Positions 38,329 through 51,300 of a DNA stretch of 64,000 bases are shown piece by piece. The translations under genes were made by a program, and so were the position numbers. The stretch's first letter is position 1, and each line of letters opens with the position of its first letter. The stretch is from Glandiceps talaboti (Eukaryota; Hemichordata; Enteropneusta; Spengelidae), in NCBI RefSeq assembly GCF_964340395.1, contig NC_135561.1:15937961-16001960 (forward strand), read 5' to 3'. The notes beneath the pieces are model-generated. The model worked only from the letters and a program-made list of their open reading frames with translations. It searched no databases and was not told the DNA's origin.

Positions 38329-38740
38329 ATGTATGTATCATTGTATGTATGTATGTATGTATGTATGTATGTATGTATGTATGTATGTATGTATGTATGT
38401 ATGTATGTATGTATGTACAAATGTATGTATGTATGTATGTATGTTTGTATGTATGTATCATTGTATGTATGTATGTATGTATGTATGTATGTATGTATGT
38501 ATGTATGTATGTATGTATCATTGTATGTATGTATGTATGTATGTATGTATGTATATATGTACATGTATGTATGTATGTATGTATGTATGTATGTATGTAT
38601 GTATGTATGTATGTATGTATGTATGTATGCATGTATGTATGTACAATGTATGTATGTATGTATGTATGTATGTATGTGTGTATGTATGTATGTATGTATG
38701 TATGTATGTATGTATGTGATGTATGTATATATATATATGT
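38329..38740 (+). repeat. Long (TATG)n array with 60-bp higher-order structure
   Basis: About 400 bp of TATG units. The interruption TATCATTG recurs with TTG at 38341, 38461 and 38521, so spacing is 120 and then 60 bp. Other interruptions are GTACAAATG, GTTTG, TATATGTACATG and GTACAATG. ORFs up to 190 aa arise here in all frames and are artefacts. Confidence 0.95.
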
Positions 38741-39483
38741 ATTCCAAGTTTGCCTATTTGCCTATTTCTCTGTATAAAATGATAACTTGTCTGAAATGTT
38801 CTACTTCACTGAACAAGCTTCTGTAGGTCAGTTAGTCACTTGAGAAATCCTACACTGGGGTAGCTGCACTCGTTGCAAAGACACTGGGGTTGCAGCTACA
38901 ATCTTGCAAAGACACAACTTAAAATATGGTAATGTCACAATTGCTTAGAGTTTATCATTCTTCATGCATCATGCTGTTTTATTTGTTAGCTGCTACATGA
39001 TTTATCTCCCATGGTTCAAAGTATTCAACTTAAAACCAGACAACCCAAATACATACACGTTTACTGTTTAGTACAGTACACCACTAAAAACCACCGCCAG
39101 GCCAAAACAAGACATATCAAACACGTGTGAAGTACTACAACCCTTAAATTTTGGAGAACTTGATCATTTTCACATCATAAACTTGCCAGTAGTGTTCATT
39201 GACATCGACCTTTGACCTCAATAAAACCAAGGTCAAGCCCTCCAGTGGACTGTCAAAATAAATATTATTACCATGGCAATGATACCTCTCTTTTTCATAG
39301 CCATACAATAAACCCTGATGCTGCCTAATTTTACAGGTACAATAGAAGTTGTGAATGGACATAGAATATCTGTAGTGCCCACCACACCTGGCCAGTCACA
39401 TGACACACTCCTTTGACGTTATTGTTTGCAAGGTCAAGATGAACTACAAGTATCACACATTCTTTTCATACCTGCATTCTTCA

Positions 39484-39507
39484 GGGGGGGGGGGGGGGGG
39501 GGGGGGG
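39484..39507 (+). repeat. Poly-G run, 24 bp
   Basis: Uninterrupted G run followed by TTCTATTTT. The poly-G at 31943 is followed by the similar TTCTATTTTA. Confidence 0.97.
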
Positions 39508-39660
39508 TTCTATTTTTCTTAGGAATGAAAGGGAAACTAAGAGTAGTCATGTGATGCATCCATTTGTGAAAACACTGTAGTGTAGGTTTACTTATAACTG
39601 TCACATTGAGTTTTTTTTATAGTTTACAATGTACAAGCATGGGGATTGGAAGGACCGTCC

Positions 39661-39698
39661 TTCCTACCTACCTACCTACATTGTACCTACCTACCTCC
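39661..39698 (+). repeat. (CCTA)n short array
   Basis: Two blocks of CCTA or CTAC separated by CATTGTA. Confidence 0.9.
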
Positions 39699-39899
39699 AT
39701 GGTACAAGTATGTGAGAATTTGGGCCACAAGTGACACAAGCCCATTTCACATGTGTGATGTTCTCACCCCTACATTACTACCACGTTGTTATATACCCTG
39801 GGGTGATATTATAAGATTTGCTTGATTTAACTTTTAAGAGACATAGAGCACAGCTCTAAAAATCCCTCTTCCATTTGCTAGGTGTCAGTTAGAGTCAGA

Positions 39900-40150
39900 T
39901 GTTAACATTCACTGGTCTAGCCTTGAGTTGACATTAAGCTGATGCTGGCATTTGTGACCTGTCCCATTGCCAATACATGCTGCTGGTGGTGTTTAGATCC
40001 AGACCAGTGTTTAGCGATGAGCTTGTCTGGTGTTAAATGTACCAGGCTAGCCATTAGGCTGGTGTAGACATTAACCCCCTCTAGCTGCTATTCATGCCAG
40101 TAGAGTGTCTCGTGCCATCCCAGTGTTAACACTAGACTAGCCAGATACTT
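39900..40150 (+). repeat. Degenerate repeat with GTTAACACTAGACTAGCC core
   Basis: GTTAACATTCACTGGTCTAGCC, GCTAGCCATTAGGCTGGTG and GTGTTAACACTAGACTAGCC recur. They resemble the words at 23055-23315, so the two may be remnants of one family. Confidence 0.45.
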
Positions 40151-41640
40151 GATGCTTGCCAACTCAGGAAGTGATTCCAGCATTGCTGTGTTGCATGATG
40201 TTCCCATACTTCCAAGCAAAATGACAATTCTAGTAGAAGGGTTCCTTGTAACTTTAATCTTATCAGGAATGTTTTATAACATGTGTTCCAGACACACCTG
40301 CACTTCTACTAACTTCAAATCCTATCTAATACTACATTGTACATTATTATGTACATGTGCATGTAGCTGTCGTTGCAGCAGTGTCAACCAGGTTAATGGA
40401 ACGCTCAATAGTGTCAGGACAGAGGAGGAAATTTATAGACATTTCCCAAAGGGTCTGTTCACTTTAGAATGTAACATTTCACAAAAACATTGTTGAAGCA
40501 CAACGATACTTTAGAATTTCTTTTTTTTTTGCAATCTGAAGGTCATGCATGTAAATTATCAGAAGAGAAGACATGTACAGCATGTGATTTGTGTAGAATG
40601 ACCAGTAGAAGTTACAGCTACTGACAATGAAGTGTCATACATTGTCACTCAAAATAGTCGTAGTTTTTTTACAGCAGTAATATAATAGTGCAGTGTGCCT
40701 TCCTCCTTCAACTCTTTCCTTTCATCAAATCATTTGACAGTTGAACTAGTTGGGCAATTAAATTTTATTATTTCGCATTCCCACAACAATGTACAGAAAA
40801 CAGTAGTCAATATTGAAGCTTGAAAATTTAAAAAAAAAAAAAAAAAATTGAAGTCAGATCACACAAATTCCACTATTTTGTCAAAATACACAAAACTATG
40901 TACATCGAACACAAGTCTTCCAGATGTGCAGAGATGTTAACAGTGTCAGTGTGTGTATACAATACTTAAAGACTTTGGCTAGCCAAAAGAAAATTCCCCT
41001 CTCATAAATCATCCCCATTTAACCTTGAAGTAGTACAGTCTAACTGCAGAAAACTATCAGTCAATTCATTATTGATGGGGGTGACCAGAATACAAATGGA
41101 GGGGTCAAGGCTCAAGCAGTTTCAGATGGGTTGTACATTTGATTGACTCTTTTTGTCGGTACACATTTGTTCCATGCTTTGAAAGTGACTGCTGCCAGCG
41201 ATGTGTGCATAAGTATAACTCACACGAAGTGCTTCAATGATTTTTCACCTTTTTTTTTTTCCTTTCTGACAAACACACTACATGTACATGAGCGTATGTT
41301 GTCACAGCTGAAAATAACCGGTACCTTGACTTCATATCACCTACGAGAATCTACAGCATATGATTATTGTCTGTGTATCCATCACGTTCCTAAACACTCT
41401 CGTATCCAGGACATCATAAAGACTGAATACATATGATAATCTTCGCTCCAATTAACCTACTTGCATATTTATAATTCTATTTTAAGATGCCATAAAAAAC
41501 TGACACACTTTAGTGGATTTTAAAATATATATGTTACTATGCACAACACAGGAATTCTTGCAATGCCCAAATTAACAATTTAAGCTGTGCCTTATTATAT
41601 TTTCTACAACTATTTTTAACTTGTTTAATATGAAATAGTT
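40150..41640. other. Intronic sequence; poly-A run only
   Basis: An 18-bp A run at 40830-40847. The 115-aa ORF at 40149-40496 has no recognisable family and no splice context that I can support. Confidence 0.5.
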
Positions 41641-41794
41641 ATCAGTCAATCGTTCTAAGAAATGATCACATTATCAGCTTAGTTCAAACTATCATTTTTA
41701 ACTTGTTAGTAGACACGAGGACCTAGTTATCATCAGTCTATGTATTTCTACTAGAATTGATAATCTAAAACAGTCTCTATACACTAGTCTAACT

Positions 41795-42125
41795 CTGCTT
41801 ATCTCTGGTTATTACTAGTCTATCAATATTTTGATTAGAACACCTTGTTAGCATACTTTTATTTCTAAGTCTGGTTATTACATTCTGTCTATCCCTGTTT
41901 ATCACTGGTTATTGCTAGCATGTTAAACCATTTATCATTTATTACAAATCTATCTGGGTTTATCTCTGGTTATTACTAGTCTATCAAATCTTCATAAGTT
42001 GATTGGAACACCTTGTAAACATGTATTTCTAAGTCTGGTTATCACATTCTGTCTCACCCTGTTTATCTCTGGTTATTGCTGTCTGTAACATATTAAACTA
42101 CTTGTTATTACTATTGCCTAGTTAC
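41795..42125 (+). repeat. Tandem duplication, about 168-bp unit, two copies, with CTGGTTATYAC words around it
   Basis: Both units contain TTATCTCTGGTTATTACTAG, then TTGATTRGAACACCTTGT, TTTCTAAGTCTGGTTATYAC, and CCCTGTTTATCWCTGGTTAT. GATTRGAACACC lies at 41833 and 42001. CTGGTTAT-type words continue to about 42330, so the true array may be wider and older. Confidence 0.85.
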
Positions 42126-43389
42126 CTCTGTTTAGTACATCATACACACCTGCCAAAACCTTGAACACTTGTTATCAGTATATTCCACATTTCAATTTCT
42201 CTGTTTATCTCTAGTTATCCCCAGTCTTTGTCTATCTGGTTATCACTGATCTATGTCTATTCTGGAGATAACTAGCAATTGGTTATCTCTGTCAATCTGA
42301 TTCTTACCAAGCCGCTCTGGTGTGTCTGGTTAATTAATGGATAATAAAACTACACAGAAACGTTTTGCAAGTTTTCAGGCAAGTGAAATAACTGACTATC
42401 ATGGAGGGAGGTGAAAATAAAATTACTATATACAATATACTATTTTGTATTACAGGGAGCTAAGAATACTTCTACATGCTAAATTCAATGTATTATAATA
42501 ATTGACAGAAAAGAAGGTAGTCAAGTGTTCTGTACACTTTCTGACCTATTATCCAACAACCTCTAGAGATTCTGACTTTTCTAAAAGCTAGCTTAATACA
42601 ATACAAACCTTGACGGAAGTGAGTTGCAGTATAAATAAGTTACCAAATATGTGTATACAGACAGACAGACAAGGTCAAAGGTCGGATTGGCTAGCCAAGG
42701 TTGGTTTCAAGTGTCATTACTATTTGTTTTCATTGAGATGTTCAGATTGTATTCTGACCTTCAGACTTCCAATAAAACAAACTGTAATAGTGATAGCAAA
42801 ACACTGTGGAGTTCAGTTCAAGGTGTTCACAGGGTACAAGGTAACAAGAAGCTGATTGGTTCACTGTACACGATCAGCAAATCAAAATTGAGATCTGTCT
42901 GAGAACACCAATCGGAAGTTATCAAAACTAATTGGTCTAAAATGGTAGAATGCAAAACATAGGGTTTAAACAATTTTTAACTTTCCTACAAATGATAACC
43001 ATTGATATTTTTCATTTGAATTTCATTTCTTTGATAATAATAAGTTTTCTTCCATGAAAAGAAACACAATCTAAATTCCAATGATTTGTCCTAAGACACA
43101 GATATAGCAACTTTGCATATGATTATGACACAATTCAAATTCATCATATGGTCACAATGTTATAATCCTTCTGATTGGTTCCAGTTTTAATACCAAGGGT
43201 TCCCTAGGCCAATACCTGGACTTGTTTCTAGACTCTAACATTAATTTTTGGATGTTCCTGTTTTCCCTGCTTCGGATATGAGAAATGCACAGAAACTGCT
43301 CAGTCTTGTTGGCACATCCCATATTAACCCTACCTACCCCATCCTCCAACAATGGTATCACCCACCCAACACATTTGTCCCCCAAAAAA

Positions 43390-43450
43390 CTGTAATACTA
43401 ATACTGGGTAGGAGTAATGGTAGAGGGTAAGGGTAGGTAGGGGTACAGGG
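43390..43450 (+). repeat. GGTAGGG-rich tract
   Basis: Repeated GGGTAGG, GGGTAAGGGTAGG and GGGGTACAGGGTACAG words. G runs of three or more recur enough to allow quadruplex formation on the plus strand. Confidence 0.6.
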
Positions 43451-43718
43451 TACAGATAGATGGGGTAAGACTAGAGGATTTGTTGCACAATAGACAAGCT
43501 GGCATTACAGTTCTTGTTTTCTTGTCACAGTAAATGGGGCAGAATTAGGGGGTACGAGTGGGGAGGGGGATGAAAGGTACATGTAGTGATGAGAAGGTAG
43601 AGATGGGCGAGATATTATCAGCAGCAGATTTGCTCCATTATGTACATGTACAAAAAATGTACATGTTAGCACAACAGTACTTGAGATCATTACATTACAA
43701 TGGCAGTACGACAAGGAA

Positions 43719-43744
43719 AGGGGGAGGGAGGGAGGGGGGGGGGG
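43719..43744 (+). repeat. G-rich tract
   Basis: G5, G3, G2 and a final G11 separated by single A bases. Open frames across it are low-complexity artefacts. Confidence 0.85.
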
Positions 43745-44167
43745 CAGAATTGGCACTGGTGTAGAGGCTAGGTAGAGATACATGTAGGCAGAATAACACA
43801 GGCAGATTTGTTGAATTTAAATATACATAAGCATTACAGTACTTGACTTCATCAATATCAACTTGTCAATACTTGTTCTAGCCACAGTAATTATGTTTAA
43901 AGTTCATGTGTAATAAGACTTTAATGGGAACAGTGTTTACCTGGCAGCCAAACAATTGGCCATTAGATGAGGTTAGATTGGTAATGATAAATCACTGTGC
44001 TGTGATATAGGCTACTTAGTAAAACACAAGAGTGCATGGAGTAAAGAAGTGTAATTTTATACTTGATCAAGGAGATATAAACAGAGCTCTGAATCTGAGT
44101 TTTTGAGACTGCATACATAGAATATACAGGATAATTACTGTAAATTTGCTATTTAAATTTTTAACAC

Positions 44168-44345
44168 ATATGGGACCAAAGTTCTCCTGAATTATCAATA
44201 TAAATCCAGGCTTGTGATCTTCATTATAACGGGGTCAAGAGCTCCTATGGGACTGTTTATATTTGGGACCCAAGTTCTCCTGAAGAACTCGGGCTTGAGA
44301 TCTCTGCTATATTGGGTCAAGAGCTTCTACGGGATGTCCTCAGAC
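44168..44345 (+). repeat. Tandem duplication, 93-bp unit, two copies
   Basis: TGGGACCAAAGTTCTCCTGA and TTGGGACCCAAGTTCTCCTG lie 93 bp apart. Both continue through GGCTTGWGATCT and GGGTCAAGAGCTYCTAYGGG. Confidence 0.9.
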
Positions 44346-44636
44346 TCTTGAAAACCTATGGCCTACTTTTCTAGTACACTATTAAAATCTCCGCAAGATC
44401 AAAGTCCTTCTGAATCTAGTTCGAGATCTCAAGTAGATACATGTAGATACTCCAGGTCAGATCAACGTGTTCTTTACTATTGTGTCTCTATATCAGCCAT
44501 AGTGTTAGTTCACAGGAAAACTATAAATACCAAATCTGTGTCATGCTAGCCTATATAGTTCTTGCTATATAGTTCTTCTGTATTGCTATAACTTCAGATT
44601 TTTTTTTATGTGCTAGAACACATGTTATATGTGATA

Positions 44637-44697
44637 GTTATAATGTTAGTTATAAAGGCTAGTTATAATATTAGTTAGTTATAATGGTTAGTTATGG
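44637..44697 (+). repeat. GTTATAATGTTA short-unit array
   Basis: Irregular repeats of TTAGTTATAATG and AGTTATAA, about 60 bp in all. Confidence 0.8.
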
Positions 44698-45493
44698 TCT
44701 ATATTGTCAACCTATCTAATCAACCTTTATCATAATTTCTGAGTGATCTTTCTATATGTTTAATATTCTGGTTCAAATTCTCCTGTACATGGTGTCGACC
44801 TTTTCACATTTCTGAATGAAAACTGTGTGCCTTAGTATCATTTATTTAAATTTTAATCTGTTATGTTTCTAGTTATTTTGTTTGTAAATTGGTGTCTTTT
44901 CATTGTTTCATATATTGTTCATTCATTCATTCACATTGTTTTTACTGTTACAGCGTCTCACCCTTCCTGTTGGCTCTATAGTCACTCACTTTCCAGCCTC
45001 CCACCTGCGTGGGTGAAAACTTATGTACCGGAACCCAAATTTGGTTATGTATTAGGAGTGTGTTACGTCATGACTTTTGACAAGAGTGGGGACAACATGT
45101 CTAGTCAGTAAATAACAGCTGCTTAGTGGCTGTCAGGTATTTAACTCTCTCAGCGACCCTTGCCTACATGTAAACTACCACTTTGTAAGTCAAAATGGAG
45201 CAACTACAGTGAATTCACACCTCTGTTATTTCCAACAATACCCAAACATAACATGAATTCAGACATACTGTGACGCATTTGATACCAACTGTGACGTACT
45301 TGTATGGTACTAAAACCACCTGCATCACCAGTTTCCATCTAATGGGGGACTTCCCAATTCTGGCCTCTATACTCCCCATTATCCAAATTTGTACACAGAT
45401 TGAATTGCCCACACCCACCTCTACATTGTGTATTTGGTTGCCAATTCTGAAGTGTACAGTGGGTGGGAATTTCCTAGAAAAGTTTAACAGTTG

Positions 45494-45501
45494 TGACGTC
45501 A
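45494..45501. promoter_or_regulatory. Perfect CRE palindrome TGACGTCA
   Basis: Full consensus CREB/ATF site. About one chance occurrence is expected in a window of this size and composition, so this is a note only. Confidence 0.2.
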
Positions 45502-45531
45502 CAGAGTAACTTTAACAGGAAACAAACTATT

Positions 45532-45557
45532 GGGGGGGGGGGGGGGGGGGGGGGGGG
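45532..45557 (+). repeat. Poly-G run, 26 bp (longest)
   Basis: Uninterrupted G26, followed by TATTTTTTGTAC. Confidence 0.97.
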
Positions 45558-45701
45558 TATTTTTTGTACTCTATGAGTAAGTGTCTCGATATTTAGCTCC
45601 AGACTTCCATATTAGTGACATACCATTTTTATTTCTGAGAGTGGTGTTATAATAATAATTACAATGATGTCATCACATACCATCCTCCCGAGATTAAATC
45701 A

Positions 45702-46045
45702 GATGGCCATATGGATGAGGATTGGGTATTTATTTTGGATTTCTAATTTATAAAACAATTTCATCATGGCGTCCTACTTGTAAAATCACTGTGCACCAAC
45801 ATATGCCAAGTCCTTGATTGTAACTCAATAAATCGCAAAAGATTAATAAACGTGTAAAATGATTGTTATTGTACGTACAATAACAAACACTTCTTACATT
45901 TTTTTTTTTCAATTTATTGAGTTACAAACACAGACTTGGTTTTTGTTGTTTCATATTAATTTTTCAAGTAGGAAGTCATGATAAAGTTGTTTGGTGAATC
46001 CAAGCTCCAAAATAAATTACCTAATTTTCATGATCCATATGACCC
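45702..46045. mobile_element. Foldback MITE-like element, copy 2
   Basis: Same family as 27941-28295. The left arm begins GGCCATATGGATGAGGATTG. The right arm on the minus strand begins GGTCATATGGATCATGAAAA. The arms share TATTTATTTTGGA or TAATTTATTTTGGA, TCATGRCKTCCTACTTG and AACTCAATAAAT, and meet in an AT-rich centre with a TACGTACAATAA word. It has no coding capacity and no clear target-site duplication. Confidence 0.85.
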
Positions 46046-46049
46046 CCCC

Positions 46050-47105
46050 TTTAATTCACAAAACATGACAAAGTTTCTAGGAATCCTTCGAGTTAAGAAC
46101 TGGGTGGGTTCATTGCAGTGTATGCACCTTGTGTGTGTGTGGTTGAAATAGAAATATTATTTATGAGTCATAACCAAAGAAATACCACCATGATAAACGG
46201 TAATTTGATCAATTTGACTTCCAAGTTTCAATTCCTGTATTTTGGGGGCAGGTCAAGTGACAGAAGATATACTGGGAATTCCTTTGCCATATGATGATGG
46301 CCAACAAAACATGCCCCCCCCCCTCATATAGAATTACAGACACTAGATTCATTCTTCAACAACATCCTTTTCAAAACTTACAAACTTGAAATAGATTAAC
46401 CATCTGTTTCACGAAACCAAATGCTGAAATCTAGGCTCATAAAACACAAAATAAACCTAATATTTCAGTATATATATCTTGTGCTTTAACAACAGTGTTG
46501 GCATTTGATAGTTACCGTGTTGACATGGATCATAAATCAACAAACAGACACCTCCAAAATGATCATACCGACCGTTTGATTATCACAAAGTATGAAATAT
46601 CCAGTTCTATTTCTGAGGGGCCTGTAGGTATCCTTCTAATGTGACGCCAATACTTCTAAGATATCATTTTAGAATTTACAGAACACAGGAAATGAGATTT
46701 GTCATGTGACAACGAAATAATGGGGTCGGACCTTCTAGGCTGTACCATTGTAGTCATCAATACCTTCCTGTTATCAAAATTAATAAATAATTAATTTCCT
46801 CTACAATAATTACACCATAGATTCATTTATATATACTTCCTAACTTGTTATTATATAATTATGTAAAATGATCTTTATGGAGCTATGATTACTTTTCGCT
46901 CACACATCCTAAACAGATTAACCGCCAGCAAGATTTTTTACAGCTATTAAGTATATTACCATGAATCTAGATATTTTTGCCAGCGAAAAAAAAATGAAAA
47001 TAAGTCTTCAGTGAAAATTTCCAGGTTTACTATATACAACAATTTGTTGAACAAAGCAAAATTTGTCAAATAATCCAATTCTATACTAATGTACATTACA
47101 ACAAC
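46050..47105. other. Intronic sequence with no recognisable feature
   Basis: A C9 run near 46315 is the only low-complexity feature noticed. Confidence 0.5.
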
Positions 47106-47110
47106 TCAAC

Positions 47111-47404
47111 TACATACATACATACATACATACATACATACATACATACATACATACATACATACATACATACATACATACATACATACATACATACATA
47201 CATACAAACACATACATACATACACACACATACACATACACACATACACATACATACATACATACATACATACATACATACACACATACATACATACATA
47301 CATACATACATGTACATACATACATACATGTACATTCATACATACATACATACATACATACATACATACATACATACATACATGTACATACATACATACA
47401 TACA

Positions 47405-47435
<31 letters not shown>

Positions 47436-47480
47436 GATACATACATACATACATACATACATACATACATACATGTACAT
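47111..47480 (+). repeat. Long (CATA)n array
   Basis: About 370 bp. Interruptions are CAAACA, CACACATACACATACACA and repeated TACATGTACAT. It is the same motif as the TATG arrays at 19.8, 34.9 and 38.3 kb but inverted. ORFs of 79-145 aa across it are artefacts. Confidence 0.98.
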
Positions 47481-48104
47481 TAATCTATTTTCAACACACA
47501 TAATTCATCTGATGGCGCCAGTATAAACAAAAATAGTCTGGGCTACGTTAAGTTCTTAATTAAGGGTAATCGTCCTTCTTTTTTTAATTCACACGACTGA
47601 CAGTGACAAATTCAATCTGTATCAATTTTGACGTCTTGTACACAATTTTTTTTCCAGATAATTTGTTTTTTCATGTTTCTTGTTCAGTTATTGTTAGAGA
47701 GAAGAAAGTCTAACAGGCTATGACACAGTCTTCAAGTGTTTGGCAATAGGGAATGTTAAAAAGGGCTAAATGAAAGTCATGGCCGACCTACCTACCAACC
47801 AATCGATCAATGAAAGAATCAAATAATCCATCCATCAAAACATAGACAATGCCGATATTCACTAGAAATTCTGATGAAGTGGCAATGAACATATCATTTA
47901 CATATTAATTTACATACCATTAGCATATTTTTAGATCTTGTCAGTTGAAAATGAAAAAAATGTTTTCAACATTGTAAAAGGCTTAAAATCAATTAAATTC
48001 CTGGTTTTAGCAATGACAAATTAAGCAAATGAGAGAACACAAAAGTAAAATACATAATTTCAGTTAATAATTTCAAAACTTTAATAATCCATCATGGCAA
48101 AAAT

Positions 48105-48185
48105 AGAGGAGTGGCCAACACAAATAAAGGGGTGGCCCCACAAATAGAGTGGTGGCCCATGACAACAGAGTGGTGGTGCACCCCT
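48105..48185 (+). repeat. Minisatellite of about 20 bp with AGAGKRGTGGCC core
   Basis: AGAGGAGTGGCC, AAGGGGTGGCCC, AGAGTGGTGGCCC and AGAGTGGTGGTGC occur at about 20-bp spacing, each preceded by an ACAAATA or ACAACAG segment. Confidence 0.8.
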
Positions 48186-48399
48186 AAAAAAAAACTCATG
48201 GAGAACACTGATTCTAGGAGTGAACACTTGACCAAGTTCATTCATAGCTATACAAACTTATGGGAGGAAATCTGTACAAAGCCTCTTTCAATGTGGATTA
48301 CATTACAGAGAACAGTTCAATGGCTGAGAAGTTCAGCCAATCAACAAAGGGACAGATTTCATGATGGACTTGGACAAATCTACACTAGGGGTTGAAGTA

Positions 48400-51300
48400 T
48401 CATTGCGTGAAATCAAAAGCTAATTTTAGGTTTGTCTGTGAATGGGACGTAAAGTCAAAATCTGCCACGGTGAAGTATCTAGGTTATATGGTGTACCTCG
48501 ATGTATTTTTTTGTATTTGACATGAAAACCATCCCAGAGTCATCAATAATAATGTTTCTTCACTTTTGTATTTCAAAAGACTTCCGACCCGACAATAAAA
48601 GAACCAAACTGTACGTATGGCCAGCCTTTGTGAAATTAACAGTCCCACCTATTTGACCAGTGTTTGCCTCCAATTACCTTCTTGAGTGTGATGCATTGAC
48701 ACAGACATCAGTTAACATTTTTACGTCATTAATTCAAGTCTCCTGAAAGGCCATTTGTTGTTGAATAGATGCAAAGTTAAAGGCAGACAATGGCACTGAG
48801 CCTTTTGTCCTGTGGGCAAAATACCGACATATGCATGCTACTGTGTTTAAGAGTCTACACACACCGCATTACCCGGTCTATGTTGTACCTGAACGCTATC
48901 TAAACACAAACATTTTTCTACCATATCTCAACAGATCCCCGAATCTAACTGATCCCCGCTGGCTCTCACACTGATGTGGAAACAGCTTGTGTTACAGCTG
49001 TTCAAAAATGCTGTTCTTTTGTCAACTGCTATTAATTCGATCAAAGTCTTTGTGTTGTATATCTACAGAACGAATTTACACATATGTATGAGCTAACACT
49101 AACAGTAACACTCTCACTCGTCAGGGCAGACCATGCTTTGTACTTATAAAACAGACTTTTCCCGCCAAAATCATTTAAACAAAATTCAACTTTTTGTGTC
49201 ACTTTTTGGTATATTTCAATTTCCTTTTTAGCTAGAACAATAAAGTTAACCACTCTGAATAAAATCATGTCAAAATTCTGATTCAAAACTGCCTACTTTG
49301 CAGAAAATTTTGCAGAAATGTAGTGCAGTTCACAAATGTAGTGCGGTTCAAATGTAGTCGAAACGAAAAGACTAATAAGGGGGTTCAGTCTCCTAAACAA
49401 AGAAGATGAGGATAAAGGGAGGAACACACTGTCTGACTTTTTAAGGCCACCCACACATACGATAGTTCAACAATACACAAGTATTCGACCAGAGCAGACA
49501 AGAATGTCATCGACAAAGACGATTGATATGTCCAATGTCGGTGTTTCTTTGCTTTCTGAATCAATGAACTTTTTCATGAACTTCCCATGTTTGGACTACA
49601 CTGAATACGTGTTCAAATGTATATCATACCATCCTGCTTCCTCAATTACATTATTGGTGTTCCCTGTTCCCCTTTTGTGATGGATTCCCCCATGAACGGC
49701 CATTAAATACTAAGTATAACATTCATGACTACCAAAGAAAAGACTTTATGAGTATAAAATCTAAGAGACTGAGATAGGCAGGGAGTGTGAATGAGGGTAA
49801 ACATATGCTAGTGCACGTTTTGAAACAATGGATTTTTAACAAAATTGGTCCCGATGCTGAGATTCAGCACAAGTTTAATAAAGACACTCTGAAACACCTG
49901 CGGAATTGGCTCACTTATCATATCTGACAGGAGGACTAATCCGGTTTGGTCTCTCCAATCAATGTCTGGTCCAGTAATAGCCTCTTCAAATGTCTATTGG
50001 TTTGGTTTTCATTTTCTTGTTCAATACAATCACCAGAAACTGTTTTTGTAATGCACGGCGAAGAGACACAATCTGGCTCAGCTCCCCAGGCTTTTTTTCA
50101 AGGGTTCAATTCTAAGACACAAGTTGATGTAAAGAATTGCGAGATTTGCGACACTTTGTACCCACATAGCCTTAAAAAACATAGCTCAAAGAATTCCCCA
50201 ATTCTCTCTTTCCCTCATAGAATTTTGAATCCATCGTCAGAATTACCTTTAAAAAACAGAAACCAGCCTGCTCTCAACAGAGAGAGATGGTGATGAAATT
50301 ACTGATTCCAAATTCCATGTTTGGGAAACTAAGAGATTGAGAAGCTAAAGTTTGTGAACCCCTGGACAAACGATGGGCGAGGGATCTCATAAAAATCACA
50401 CACAGAATTCCCTACTTGATTTGTAATTAATTTTGATGGTGGTAGTCTAGGGCGCTTGACCTGGGAACTTATATAGTAGAGTTTACCTACTTACCTCCTA
50501 ACCAAAAATAATGTATGATTCACAGGGAAATGTATGAGAAGTATCATAGATCACCTACATTACTTTGGATTTCACATCATCCTTTTGGCAACTACTGAAG
50601 TTTATATGAATACGTACATGCAGGGAATGTAGGTAAGGTCCTGATAAGGGCCAGTAGCTAGCAAAAACAACCAGCTCGTCTTTGTAATTTACTTTTTCAA
50701 AAAATTCTTTGTTTCAACCACTTTATATCTCCCATTGTTGGGCAGAATCAAGCATAGGTATTGCTGCCTACTTTTCCAATTGTATCTACTTCTAAAATTA
50801 GCTACATTCATGAACATGTATTTATAGATTACTGAATTATGTCTCACTTTCGTATTTCTAAGTTACACAATTTGGACAGCATTCCTTGTTTTATCGCTTT
50901 CATTGTCTACTACTTCATTTGCACTGGGAGAACGCATGTCGACATGTACCTACGATATCCTACAAATGTATAGTTGATCAGTAACGTTTATCTATGTTGT
51001 ATCCAGCAGACACAACTTGCATGTCTCCCAGCCAACACAAAAGTGTAAATGACAGGCTGGGACACAAGTCACTGGGGTGAAAATTATCTGACAAGATACA
51101 CAGACGTGTGTGTGTGTGTGGAACACTGTCCAGTCAGCCAACGAAAGAACTGAGATACGATCTACATCAAACATTACACTGCTGTCTTGATGGCGGATGG
51201 GGTACCCATTATCAGTTTAAAGACACTACATGTCTAAGAGACCATCTTTCATTTATTGGGAATGGAGTCAAGGTCCTTATGTCTGTAGTAAAAAAAATAA

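Noticed and set aside
38329-38740. Regular interruptions in the TATG array as a CRISPR-like array
   Set aside because: There is no repeat-spacer structure with unique spacers; this is a simple repeat with duplicated variants in a eukaryotic intron.
40149-40496. 115-aa ORF with a cysteine-rich stretch, considered as a small secreted protein
   Set aside because: No leading signal peptide at the start, no recognisable family, and no splice or promoter context. Consistent with chance.
44765-44790. GGTTCAAATTC, a possible tRNA B box
   Set aside because: No matching A box, acceptor stem or anticodon arm upstream.
50100-50116. GGGTTCAATTCT, another possible B box
   Set aside because: The upstream sequence does not fold into a cloverleaf and there is no T-run terminator at the right distance.
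49946-50293. 115-aa ORF considered as an exon or transposon fragment
   Set aside because: No resemblance to a known domain, transposase or reverse transcriptase motif.
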